Origin: an uncultured Desulfosarcina sp.
GTDB lineage: Bacteria; Desulfobacterota; Desulfobacteria; Desulfobacterales; Desulfosarcinaceae
NCBI RefSeq assembly: GCF_963668215.1
Contig: NZ_OY764190.1
Coordinates: 4,030,001-4,094,000 of the forward strand
Direction: 5' to 3'
Length of the DNA stretch: 64,000 nt
The notes below the pieces were generated by a model, which saw only the letters and a list, made by a program, of their open reading frames with translations, was not told the origin of the DNA and made no database searches. Positions 43,184 through 51,248 of the stretch are shown in pieces; the stretch's first letter is position 1; each line of letters starts with the position of its first letter. Position numbers and translations under genes: made by a program.

Positions 43184-44578
43184 TTACTTTTTGTACGTTT
43201 TCTTATCCAGGCCGTGCTTGCTCGCCAGTCTGCTGAACTGCCGGGTCGTGATATGAGCTTCCTTGGCGGAGGAGCCGATTTTTCCGCTGTGTTTTTTTAA
43301 CAGCTTTTCCAGGTAGGTTTGTTCGAATACATCGATAGCGATTTGACGAGCTTCCGACAGGGGAAGTTCTTCGGACCGATCTATGGCCTGCTGGATTTCG
43401 GAGCCGACAATCAACGTTTCGGGAAAGCTGTCGGGACGCAGGACATTTCCCGTTTCCAGAATGTAGGCCCGCTCCAGGATATTTTCCAACTCCCGAAGGT
43501 TTCCGGGCCAGTCGTAAGCTTTCAAAGCGTCGATGAGGCCGGAGCGCAATCCATTGATATTCTTACCGTATTTATTGTTGAGACGATTCAGGAAAACATC
43601 GGCCAAATGGGGCAGGTCCTCCAGACGCTCCGATAGCGGCGGCAATTGAATCGGAAAAATATTCAGGCGGTAAAACAGATCCTTCCGGAATCCGCCGGTA
43701 GCGGCCATCTGTTCCAAATCGGCGTTGGTGGCTGCAATGATGCGGGCATTGGTCTGCAATGTTTCCTCACTGCCCAGCCGGTTGAAGGTTCCATCCTGAA
43801 GAACTTGCAACAGTTTGATTTGGGCGGCAAGGGAGATGGTGCCGATTTCGTCGAGAAAAAGGGTACCGTTGCGAGCCATTTCGAACTTTCCGATCTTTTT
43901 GCGATCCGCCCCGGTAAACGCGCCTTTTTCGTGGCCAAACAGTTCGCTTTCGATCAGGGTTTCAGGGATGGCCCCACAATGAACCGCGATAAAGGCGCCC
44001 TCGGATCGATGGCTGTGCCGGTGAATGAGTCTGGCCATCAGGCCTTTTCCGGTGCCGGTCTGCCCCAGGAGCAGAACCGTTGCAATGGTTGGCGCAACGC
44101 TCTGAATTTTTTTGAGGATTTGCTGCATGGCAGGATTTTTGGTGAAAATAATATCCAGCCAGTCCGATTTCCAGAATTTGTCCCTGAGATATTCCAGCTC
44201 GAAATGTTTGGCCCGCTCCTGTTGGAGGTTGTCTACGACCAACTTGATCTCGGATTCATTGAAGGGGTAGGTTAAAAAATCGTCAGCCCCCTGCCTGACG
44301 GCCGCGACCGCGTGCCTGGTATGTTTTTGCGGGGCCAGGGCGACGAATTGCACCCAGGGATTTTGCAGCCTGAATTTTTGGATGATCGGACAAATGGCCT
44401 CAACTGTGGTGCCCGGCATCAGCATTAAATCGATAAAGATCAGGTCGAATTGCGTATCAAGGAATTCCGGGGAGGAGGGAAGCTCCGCCAAGCGCTGAAC
44501 GGTATTATCTCTGCCGAGGTTGCCTTCTATCGTCTCGGTGACTTCCGGGTCGGCGCAAATGATCAGAACGTCGTTCAT
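43184..44578 (-). CDS. sigma-54-dependent response regulator with atypical receiver
   Basis: A 464-residue NtrC-family activator that opens promoters of RpoN-RNA polymerase. An N-terminal receiver (1-120) keeps acidic ADPE and acceptor-position Asp50. The usual switch Ser/Thr is missing (VALAPQ near 79-84) and the invariant Lys is Tyr104 (FLTYPF). The AAA+ domain has Walker A GQTGTGKG at 172-179, GAFTGA at 219-224 contacting sigma-54, Walker B TLFLDEIG and the R-finger region. A Fis-type helix-turn-helix ends it (ITTRQFSRLASKHGL). No cognate kinase is adjacent, and a stress cluster lies upstream in divergent orientation. Confidence 0.93.
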   Translation of the reverse strand: MNDVLIICADPEVTETIEGNLGRDNTVQRLAELPSSPEFLDTQFDLIFIDLMLMPGTTVEAICPIIQKFRLQNPWVQFVALAPQKHTRHAVAAVRQGADDFLTYPFNESEIKLVVDNLQQERAKHFELEYLRDKFWKSDWLDIIFTKNPAMQQILKKIQSVAPTIATVLLLGQTGTGKGLMARLIHRHSHRSEGAFIAVHCGAIPETLIESELFGHEKGAFTGADRKKIGKFEMARNGTLFLDEIGTISLAAQIKLLQVLQDGTFNRLGSEETLQTNARIIAATNADLEQMAATGGFRKDLFYRLNIFPIQLPPLSERLEDLPHLADVFLNRLNNKYGKNINGLRSGLIDALKAYDWPGNLRELENILERAYILETGNVLRPDSFPETLIVGSEIQQAIDRSEELPLSEARQIAIDVFEQTYLEKLLKKHSGKIGSSAKEAHITTRQFSRLASKHGLDKKTYKK

Positions 44579-44698
44579 TGTTAGCAGTCGGCGGTAATAA
44601 TTCTGATTCGGGATTGGTGCGGGAATGAAATTTTAAACGTAAAAGCAATTGATTCGGATACACTATTATCAAATTATTCGATCATTGAAAAGAGGGCT

Positions 44699-44980
44699 TT
44701 AAAGCTGGGGAAATACGACAACGGCAGGTACCGGTTCGTCGTCATCCAGTCGGAACCGGTGAACATAAATTACGTTTCGCTGGTTCTTCGAAGCAACTGT
44801 CCCCTGGGCGATGATTCTTTCTTTGACCAGTTTGAGCAGTTGGGGCCCCATCAATTCATCGGCAACGCGGTAGCGCTTTTCATCGTACCCTGCGATATCC
44901 ACCGCCGAAACGGCTCCGTTTAGATCCCAGCCGGCAGCGACCACGATTCCTTTTAAAGTGACCAACGGTCCTGTGTCCAT
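44699..44980 (-). CDS. small protein of unknown function
   Basis: A 93-residue protein with mixed strands and helices (LVTLKGIVVAAGWDLNG, ISAV-like VSAVDIAGYDEKRYRV, and a beta-rich C-terminus DEPVPAVVVFPQL). There is no signal peptide or membrane segment. It reads toward the sigma-54 regulator, 120 bases away. The pattern of KGIVVAAGWDLNGAVSAVDIAGYDE resembles small proteins that bind nucleic acid or ligands through a short barrel, but I do not recognise the family. Confidence 0.65.
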   Translation of the reverse strand: MDTGPLVTLKGIVVAAGWDLNGAVSAVDIAGYDEKRYRVADELMGPQLLKLVKERIIAQGTVASKNQRNVIYVHRFRLDDDEPVPAVVVFPQL

Positions 44981-45506
44981 ATATTCACCAAATTATTTAG
45001 GAAAAATCCGCCAAATCCGATTCTGTCGGTGCAACAAACAAGCCCAATTCATTTTATCTTTTATAATTCGATTCATCAGACGGCTTCCCATCGGCAAGAC
45101 AAGCGGTTGAAAAGCTGGATCGCCTGTCCATTCGCTGATTCTCACGGGAAGGTGAAAGGACGATTACCGATTCGCGAGTGTGACGGGCCGGTACGGACCG
45201 AAGCGATGCCTGCGTGGCGAGCGTTTGTTTCACACCCGGACATTGGGCGTCCTCCGTCGTGATCGATGGGAAATGAAATGTCCGATTTTCTCAAACGGAA
45301 CATCGCGGTCATTTGATTGCGGAACTGCGCACGCGGGTCGTTTGCAGAAAAAGGAACCGAATCCATTTCCTCAACGGTCTGTGATCGTAATTTTTCGTCA
45401 TTTTCCTCTGATGATCGATGCCGTCAAACAGGCAAACCCACAGTTGGTATATGGGTTGCTAAACCAAGAGAAACGGCAAGTCACTATAGAAAAGGATGGA
45501 TGAAAA
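44981..45506. other. divergent intergenic region, no gene accepted
   Basis: About 525 bases between the minus-strand small gene and the lipoprotein that opens the stress block. Several short open frames of 60-110 codons cross it on both strands, but none has a ribosome-binding site with family-like sequence. A stretch at 45205-45225 looked like a sigma-54 promoter but fails the spacing rule. Promoters for the downstream stress genes are expected here. Confidence 0.5.
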
Positions 45507-45785
45507 ATGAATCGAGCGCTCACCGTTGCAGGCCCGTTTTTGATTCTTATGGTGGCGTTCAGTCTGTCATCATGCAACATCACAACGCTTTCCAACGAGG
45601 TATCAACAAATTTGAACCGGGAACAGGTGAACCCTGCCCGGTCTGCGGGTCTGGTTGACGGCATTTCGAATCCAATCAAAGTTGCCCAGCCCTTGGGGCG
45701 CATTTTGATCGACGATGAGGGCCGGATTACCGGGGTGCTGTTCATGGGTGCCAACGGCGATCTGGTTGAAAGCGCCACACGGTAG
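45507..45785 (+). CDS. small lipoprotein of unknown function
   Basis: A 92-residue lipoprotein. The signal MNRALTVAGPFLILMVAFSLSSC has a good lipobox (LSSC). The mature chain ends in a beta-rich segment PLGRILIDDEGRITGVLFMGANGDLVE. It opens the plus-strand stress block, 99 bases before the Hsp20 gene, and may be transcribed with it. Confidence 0.75.
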   Translation: MNRALTVAGPFLILMVAFSLSSCNITTLSNEVSTNLNREQVNPARSAGLVDGISNPIKVAQPLGRILIDDEGRITGVLFMGANGDLVESATR

Positions 45786-45884
45786 TTTGCCTGGAAAATG
45801 GTGATGGTTTGCCTAAGGTCGAGTTCAAAATCGTCCTGGCCGGCCGCCCGGTTTCCTTAACAAACAATAGAGGGAGGAAGAAAA

Positions 45885-46334
45885 ATGTTTGATCTGATGC
45901 CTTGGCGTAAAGGTTCGGGAAGCGATCTGATGGGATTCAAAAACGAGATGGACAACCTTTTCAACCGGTTTTTCGACCTTGATTTTCCTTTGCTCAAAGC
46001 CGGTGAGTGGGCGCCGCGTATGGATGTAACGGACAGTGAAAAACAGATAACGATTCATGCCGAAATTCCGGGATGCGAAGCCGGCGACATCGATATTTCT
46101 CTCGAGGGTCGCAGGCTGACCATCAAAGGAGAGAAAAAACACGAGAAAGAAGAAAAGGACGAAAATTATCTCCGCAGGGAACGGGCACGGGGGTTTTTCT
46201 CCAGAACCATCGAGCTGCCGGCGGAGGTGGACCAGGATGCCGTAGCGGCCACGTACAAAAAGGGTGTCCTGACGGTATCCCTAAACAAAAGAGTTTCGTC
46301 GGAAAGCAAGAAGATCGAAATAAAAACCAATTAA
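45885..46334 (+). CDS. small heat-shock protein, Hsp20/alpha-crystallin family
   Basis: A 149-residue ATP-independent holdase. The alpha-crystallin domain (about 45-140) starts PRMDVTDSEKQITIHAEIPG, with LTIKGEKK in the middle and the GVL signature in YKKGVLTVSL. The N-terminus is aromatic and short (MFDLMPWRKG). The usual C-terminal IxI is KKIEIKTN. AGGGAGGAAG precedes the ATG at 45885. A strong terminator stands 65 bases downstream. Confidence 0.94.
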   Translation: MFDLMPWRKGSGSDLMGFKNEMDNLFNRFFDLDFPLLKAGEWAPRMDVTDSEKQITIHAEIPGCEAGDIDISLEGRRLTIKGEKKHEKEEKDENYLRRERARGFFSRTIELPAEVDQDAVAATYKKGVLTVSLNKRVSSESKKIEIKTN

Positions 46335-46399
46335 AAGGGCTTGACTTCGTATTGGCCGCGAATCCACAGGCGGCTTCCAAAGCAGAATAGAACGACCTT

Positions 46400-46429
46400 C
46401 CGGGCGGCAGTCAAGGCCGCCCGGTTTTT
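46400..46429 (+). terminator. rho-independent terminator after hsp20
   Basis: A perfect 9-bp stem CCGGGCGGC/GCCGCCCGG (46400-46408 and 46416-46424) with a 7-base loop AGTCAAG is followed by TTTTT. It separates the lipoprotein/Hsp20 unit from the universal stress gene. Confidence 0.93.
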
Positions 46430-46498
46430 ATACGGATGCAATTGAAACAAGGTGAACGGGAAGCCGGGTATCATCAAGGTCAAGGATAAGGAGAAAAA

Positions 46499-46975
46499 AT
46501 GAAAACCAATGCCAAGATTATGGTGGCATGCGATCTGTCTACCCATTCGAAAGAGGCGATTCGATGTGGTGCCGCCCTGGCCAAGGACCTGAATACTGGA
46601 TTGCTGATCGTCAGCATCATCAATCAGCGGGATGTAACTGCCATGGAGGACGCCATCGAAAAAATTAAAACGGAAATCAGCAACTTCCCGGTTACCATTG
46701 GCGGGTACCTGGAAGGATTGAAACAGCAACGTAAAAAAGATATCGATAAACTGTTGGCCGAACTCGATTGCCCGAAGCCGCCGCACGCGGTCCGGATTGC
46801 GGTCGGGGTGCCTTTCAAACGCTTGATCGAGGTGGCCAAGGATGAATGCCCCCGGTTTATCGTTATCGGAACCAAGGGGCGCAGCAATCTTGCGGACGTG
46901 ATCCTCGGCTCCACCGCCGAAAAGATGTTCCGCCACTGCCCCTTTCCATTGGTGAGTGTCAGGTTGCAGGAGTAG
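46499..46975 (+). CDS. universal stress protein (UspA family)
   Basis: A 158-residue Usp, second in the window. KIMVACDLSTHSKEAIRCGAALAKDL starts the fold. The nucleotide signature is IGTKGRSNLADVILGSTAEKMF, with the G-x2-G-x9-GS/T spacing of ATP-binding members. A central region of Lys-rich helix (IEKIKTEISNFPVTIGGYLEGLKQQRKKDIDKLL) is unlike the Usp at 18106. AAGGAG precedes the ATG. It opens a run of chaperone and storage genes. Confidence 0.92.
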   Translation: MKTNAKIMVACDLSTHSKEAIRCGAALAKDLNTGLLIVSIINQRDVTAMEDAIEKIKTEISNFPVTIGGYLEGLKQQRKKDIDKLLAELDCPKPPHAVRIAVGVPFKRLIEVAKDECPRFIVIGTKGRSNLADVILGSTAEKMFRHCPFPLVSVRLQE

Positions 46976-47029
46976 TATGCAAATACCAGGCGCTAAAACA
47001 GGATTTGGTAGATAAAAGGAGGGTGGAAG

Positions 47030-47344
47030 ATGAGTATTCGAAAACAGTTTTTAAAAACCAAACCCGTATGCAAGGTAACATTCACGGTGCCGGAAAGCCT
47101 GGGAGAGAAATCCGAGTTTGCCCATGTGGTTGGCGACTTTAACGGTTGGTCGACTTCGGCAACCCCCATGAAAAAGTTGAAAACCGGAGGATTCAGCGCT
47201 ACCGTGGAACTTGAAACCAACCAATCCTATCAGTTCCGATACTTGTTGGGCGATGCTGAATGGGGAAATGATCCGGACGCCGATGGTCAAACCCCGACAC
47301 CTTACGGAGACAGCTATAATTCGGTTATTCATTTGTCGCATTAA
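47030..47344 (+). CDS. isolated CBM48/isoamylase early-set glycogen-binding module
   Basis: A 104-residue protein made of one early-set domain: VTFTVPESLGEKSEFAHVVG, then the family core GDFNGWSTSATPMKK and later YQFRYLLGDAEWGNDPDAD. These are the marks of AMPK-beta and CBM48 glycogen-binding modules, here without a catalytic partner. It may dock stress proteins on glycogen, in keeping with the glgP gene elsewhere in the window (inference). AAGGAGGG sits upstream of ATG 47030. Confidence 0.9.
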   Translation: MSIRKQFLKTKPVCKVTFTVPESLGEKSEFAHVVGDFNGWSTSATPMKKLKTGGFSATVELETNQSYQFRYLLGDAEWGNDPDADGQTPTPYGDSYNSVIHLSH

Positions 47345-47396
47345 AGATTTTTGCACTTGATTAACAATTCTTTGAATCCGAAACAAGGAGGAGGCA

Positions 47397-47840
47397 ATGT
47401 CGATCTATATCGGTATATGGATTGACCGCCGCAAAGCGCATATCGTCAGCCTGTCCAGTAAGAAAGCACCCGAAGATAGGTATAAACAGGCCGTCGATAC
47501 TATTGCGTCGGAGGTGGAGCCGCGCCAGAGACTCTCAGGCGGTTCAGGGGTCAGAGGAACACCATGGGGCCCCCAGGATGTTTCCGTTGACAGTAAAAGT
47601 GCTGCCCGTAGGAAGGAACAACTGAAAGCGTATTTCGACGCGGTCATTAAATCGGTTAAAGGCGCGGACCGGATTCTCATCATGGGGCCGGGCGAAACCA
47701 AGAACCAGTTGAAGAAAGCGATCGACCGGACAAAGGCCCTCTCGGGCAGAGTCATTATGGTGGAAACCACCGATAAAATGACAGACAGGCAGATCGCTGC
47801 GCGGGTTCGAGATTTTTATGAGATTGAAGAAGCGGATTGA
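47397..47840 (+). CDS. eRF1-domain-like small protein
   Basis: A 147-residue protein of a type often found near Hsp20 genes. It starts with IGIWIDRRKAHIVSL, has a Gly/Arg-rich middle (RLSGGSGVRGTPWG) and ends with an alpha/beta half: LKAYFDAVIKSVKGADRILIMGPGETK and METTDKMTDRQI-like VETTDKMTDRQIAARVRDF. The GPGE(T)K segment resembles domain 3 of eRF1-like bacterial proteins. Biochemical function is unknown; ribosome or stress attachment is a guess. AAGGAGGAGG precedes ATG 47397. Confidence 0.72.
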   Translation: MSIYIGIWIDRRKAHIVSLSSKKAPEDRYKQAVDTIASEVEPRQRLSGGSGVRGTPWGPQDVSVDSKSAARRKEQLKAYFDAVIKSVKGADRILIMGPGETKNQLKKAIDRTKALSGRVIMVETTDKMTDRQIAARVRDFYEIEEAD

Positions 47841-47898
47841 ACCTTTGAACATGCTGATTGCCGAAAAGAGGTAAACTGCCATAGACGGGAAAACGCGA

Positions 47899-48861
47899 AT
47901 GGAGTACAAAGACTACTACAGCGTTCTGGGAATCGAATCTAGTGCCAGTCAGGATGAAATTAAGAAGGCCTATCGTAAGCTGGCAAGAAAATTCCATCCG
48001 GATCATAACCCTGGTGATACGGCCGCGGAGAATAAGTTCAAGGAACTCAACGAAGCCCAAGAAGTTCTTTCCGATCCGGAGAAGCGGAAGAAATATGATC
48101 AATTCCGAACGCAATGGCTAAACTACCGTGATAAAGGTGGAAAACCTGAGAGCTATAACTGGGAGCAATGGCGGTCCAGTCCGGAGAGTACTTACAGCTA
48201 CCGCACGGTGACTCCCGAAGAGTTCGAGGAATTGTTCGGAAGCGCCGGCGGATATTCGGATTTCTTTGAAACGCTTTTCGGTGGTGCCGGTCAACGAAGG
48301 GCGGCCGGTGGCCCCGGTGACGAAGGCACTCATCTCCATGTCCGTTCCAGAAACGGCCATGACCGCGAATACCAGCTGCCCGTATCCCTATACGAAGCGT
48401 TTTCCGGCGCCACGCGCTCTTTTCAATGGGAGGACGGCCGTACCATCAAAGCGAAAATCCCCCGTGGCGTTCAGACCGGATCACGGGTGCGGTTGAAAGG
48501 CCAGGGAGAGCCAGGCCACCATGGAGGCGTACCGGGTGACCTCTTCCTGATCATCGAGGTGCTGCCCGATTCTCGTTTTTTTCGCAAGGGAGACGACCTT
48601 GAGGCGAGTATGCCCGTGGATCTTTTTACGCTGCTCCTTGGGGGGAGTGTGACTGTGGCTGGTATCGACCGTTCCGTGCGCCTGGATATCCCGGCTGAAA
48701 CCCCTAACGGACGGGTCTTCAGGTTGAAAGGGCTTGGGATGCCGGTTTTGAAGAGTCCCGAAAATCGCGGCAATTTATATGTCACCGTGGAAGCCGAACT
48801 GCCCAAACACCTGATCGCGGAAGAGAAAGATCTCATTCAACAATGGAGAAAACTGCGTTAG
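47899..48861 (+). CDS. cbpA: DnaJ-class co-chaperone CbpA
   Basis: A 320-residue Hsp40. The J domain (5-70) has HPD at 33-35. A Gly/Phe-rich linker follows, and C-terminal substrate-binding domains I and II run from about 140 to 320, with AFSGATRSFQWEDG and GRVFRLKGLGMP. It lacks the zinc finger, as CbpA does. It delivers clients to DnaK and, in other bacteria, binds curved DNA. CbpM follows 11 bases after the stop. Confidence 0.93.
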   Translation: MEYKDYYSVLGIESSASQDEIKKAYRKLARKFHPDHNPGDTAAENKFKELNEAQEVLSDPEKRKKYDQFRTQWLNYRDKGGKPESYNWEQWRSSPESTYSYRTVTPEEFEELFGSAGGYSDFFETLFGGAGQRRAAGGPGDEGTHLHVRSRNGHDREYQLPVSLYEAFSGATRSFQWEDGRTIKAKIPRGVQTGSRVRLKGQGEPGHHGGVPGDLFLIIEVLPDSRFFRKGDDLEASMPVDLFTLLLGGSVTVAGIDRSVRLDIPAETPNGRVFRLKGLGMPVLKSPENRGNLYVTVEAELPKHLIAEEKDLIQQWRKLR

Positions 48862-48872
48862 GGAGGTTGCCA

Positions 48873-49262
48873 TTGACTGAAAGCATGATCGAAATTCACC
48901 TGGACTCCCGCCAGAGTTTCTATAACGTCTCGATGACCGCCATGGCGGCTCGTGTTTCGACCTCATTTGTCAACGAGTGCGAAAGGGAAAACCTGATCCA
49001 GGCAAAAGTCGTGGAAGGCAGAAAAGGTTACGATCATTCGATGGTCCGCAGGCTGATCCGGATCAGACACTTCCATGAGGATCTGGGGTTCGACCTTCAG
49101 GCGATCGACTTTATCCTGTGCTTGCACACACGCCTGATAGACTTGCAGAATCGACTCGATGAGATGGAAGCGCAGATGCGTGAAAGGGAGATTGAACTGC
49201 TGGACAAAATTCGAACACTAAAAGAACGCCTTGCACAAGATTCCAAATGGCAAAACCGGTAA
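48873..49262 (+). CDS. cbpM: chaperone modulator CbpM
   Basis: A 129-residue MerR-like regulator that inhibits CbpA. An N-terminal helix-turn-helix-like region (VSMTAMAARVSTSFVNECE) leads to VVRRLIRIRHF-like MVRRLIRIRHFHEDLGFDL and a long coiled coil (TRLIDLQNRLDEMEAQMRERE). I use the TTG at 48873, because GGGAGG lies exactly 7 bases upstream; an ATG at 48843 would overlap cbpA by 19 bases. The pairing with CbpA is the known gene order. Confidence 0.88.
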   Translation: MTESMIEIHLDSRQSFYNVSMTAMAARVSTSFVNECERENLIQAKVVEGRKGYDHSMVRRLIRIRHFHEDLGFDLQAIDFILCLHTRLIDLQNRLDEMEAQMREREIELLDKIRTLKERLAQDSKWQNR

Positions 49263-50902
49263 GAGACTTTTTCGGTCGTAAACGCGAGTTCGTCGCATGC
49301 TGTGTTGTGGTGCTTTACTGTATCCTTTCGCCGGCTTCAATATCGATAGGGGCGGATGGAAAAGCATCGGTATCCGCGATGTTGAAGCAACTGTTGGGCG
49401 CAACCGTTCCGCAAACAATTCTCCCGGAAAGGGAGTCACTCCATGCCAGAACTGCGCTTCAAAAATTTTATATCAACCGCGGTTATTCTCCGGCCTGGTC
49501 GAATGCTTCCGGTCAGATCCTGTTATCGGAGCTTGCAGGCTTCATCTTGCGCATCGACGAGCATGGTTTGTCGCCGAATGACTACCATCGGTCCGCCCTG
49601 GAAAGCGCCATCGCCGGCGACGACCCGGTGGCAATCGAACTGCTGGCTACCGACGCCTTTCTCACCATGGCGGCCCATCTTGTCGGCGGGCGCCTGAACC
49701 CGGTAACGATCGAAACCGACTGGACCGCCGTGCGTCGCGAACGCGATTTGGTGCAGTATTTGGAAGATGCGATTGCCAGCCGGAAGATTGCGGTCCGCTT
49801 GTCGGACCTCGAACCGGATGCTCCGGGCTACGCCGTTCTCAAGCATGCCCTGGCGATGTATCGCAAGGCCTCCAAGGACGGTGGATGGCCCCTGATACCG
49901 GAGGGCGCTGCGTTAAAACCGGGCCATGAAGGTCCCCGGGTTGTCAGATTGCGCGAGCGGCTCCGGGCCACGGGACTCCTTGATGTTTCAGCATCGGTTT
50001 CAGACCGGTTCGACGCCGAACTCGAGGCCGCCGTTGCCATGTTTCAGCGTCGGGTCGGGTTGGCGGCCGATGGTGTGGTGGGGCCGAAGACGCTTCGAGA
50101 GTTGAACAAACGTCCGGATGAACGGGTCGACCAGATCCGCGCCAACCTGGAACGGTGGCGTTGGCTGCCGGAAGATCTCGGGGATCGGCACATTCGCGTA
50201 AACATCGCCGACTTTCGTTTAGAGGCGCGAAGAAACGGACGGATCGAGCGCATCCACGATGTAATTGTCGGCCAGCCCTACCGCATGACGCCGGTCTTTT
50301 CGGGAGAGATTTCCTATGTCGTACTGAATCCCTGGTGGGATATCCCCGACAGCATCGCCCGTCTGGACAAGCTGCCGGAATTTCGCAAAGACCCGCAAAC
50401 GGTAGCCCGTCTCGGAATCGAGGTGCTGGATCGATCCGGAACAGTCATCGATCCAAAAGAAATCGACTGGGGCAGATACACCACCGGGAATTTTCCTTTC
50501 CGCCTCCGGCAGCGGCCCGGCCTACATAACGCTCTGGGGATGGTCAAGATCATGTTCCCCAACAGACACAACGTCTACCTGCACGACACACCGTCGCGGG
50601 AGTTGTTCGCGCGCACGGAGCGGGCCTTTTCTTCAGGATGCGTGCGGGTTTCGGACGCGCTTGGCTTGACGGAATGGGTGCTTGACGAAACGCCGGGTTG
50701 GACGCGGCCGGAAATCGATCGCTCCATCTCGGAAAAACGCGAGAAGCGGGTCGATCTGAGAAAAACGATCCCGGTTTACATCCTTTACTTTACTGCAGTT
50801 ACCGAGCCCGACGGCTCCTTGCGTCTGATCAACGACATTTACGGTCGTGACGCGAGACTGATTGCCGCGCTGAACGGCTCAAGGTCAGTGTCCAAACGAT
50901 GA
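49247..50902 (+). CDS. L,D-transpeptidase, YcbB/LdtD-like
   Basis: A 551-residue periplasmic enzyme that makes 3-3 crosslinks in peptidoglycan. A signal anchor covers about residues 14-35 (FVACCVVVLYCILSPASI). A helical scaffold domain and a PG_binding_1 repeat (about 225-295, GPRVVRLRERL, VGLAADGVVGPKTL) precede the YkuD domain. The catalytic motif is HDTPSRELF, then SSGCVRV with Cys465. The start overlaps the CbpM stop by 16 bases, so the genes are coupled. Its place among chaperones suggests wall repair under stress (inference). Confidence 0.92.
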   Translation: MAKPVRDFFGRKREFVACCVVVLYCILSPASISIGADGKASVSAMLKQLLGATVPQTILPERESLHARTALQKFYINRGYSPAWSNASGQILLSELAGFILRIDEHGLSPNDYHRSALESAIAGDDPVAIELLATDAFLTMAAHLVGGRLNPVTIETDWTAVRRERDLVQYLEDAIASRKIAVRLSDLEPDAPGYAVLKHALAMYRKASKDGGWPLIPEGAALKPGHEGPRVVRLRERLRATGLLDVSASVSDRFDAELEAAVAMFQRRVGLAADGVVGPKTLRELNKRPDERVDQIRANLERWRWLPEDLGDRHIRVNIADFRLEARRNGRIERIHDVIVGQPYRMTPVFSGEISYVVLNPWWDIPDSIARLDKLPEFRKDPQTVARLGIEVLDRSGTVIDPKEIDWGRYTTGNFPFRLRQRPGLHNALGMVKIMFPNRHNVYLHDTPSRELFARTERAFSSGCVRVSDALGLTEWVLDETPGWTRPEIDRSISEKREKRVDLRKTIPVYILYFTAVTEPDGSLRLINDIYGRDARLIAALNGSRSVSKR

Positions 50903-50927
50903 CGACGGAAACAGGAGGTGTGTGGTC

Positions 50928-51206
50928 ATGGCATCGCAAAAAAACATGAAGCTTTGGGTCGTGGACGTTGTTTCGTTCATTGTTCTGTCCCTGCTGGCGA
51001 TTACCGGCCTGGTCAACTGGCTGGTGCTGCCCCGCGGCGGCGGGCGGAACTCATGGGTGACGGAGACCCGCCATTTTATCATGGATGTCCATGCCTGGCT
51101 GGCAGTGGTATTCCTGCTGACCATCGGCGTCCATATCTGGCTGCACTGGTCCTATATCAAAACCAACCTGGCGCGCTACGGATGGTTCAACGCCAAAGGA
51201 AGATAG
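50928..51206 (+). CDS. DUF4405 membrane protein
   Basis: A 92-residue protein with two membrane segments (VVDVVSFIVLSLLAITGLVNWLV-type first helix and AWLAVVFLLTIGVHIWLHW). Histidines near the membrane faces (RHFIMDVHAWL; VHIWLHWSY) are in the positions that bind haem in related cytochrome b-like proteins, so it may hold a haem (inference). I take the ATG at 50928 with AGGAGG 9 bases upstream, not the GTG at 50922. Confidence 0.78.
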   Translation: MASQKNMKLWVVDVVSFIVLSLLAITGLVNWLVLPRGGGRNSWVTETRHFIMDVHAWLAVVFLLTIGVHIWLHWSYIKTNLARYGWFNAKGR

Positions 51207-51248
51207 ACCGCAACTTTTTCGATTGGACGTTTTGCCGCTAAAGAGAGT

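Noticed and set aside
45211..45226. Possible sigma-54 promoter TGGCGAGCGTTTGTTT
   Set aside because: The invariant GC is missing ten bases after GG; the site reads TT there.
45029..45503. Two short plus-strand frames before the lipoprotein gene
   Set aside because: They lack ribosome-binding sites and protein-like composition and overlap each other.
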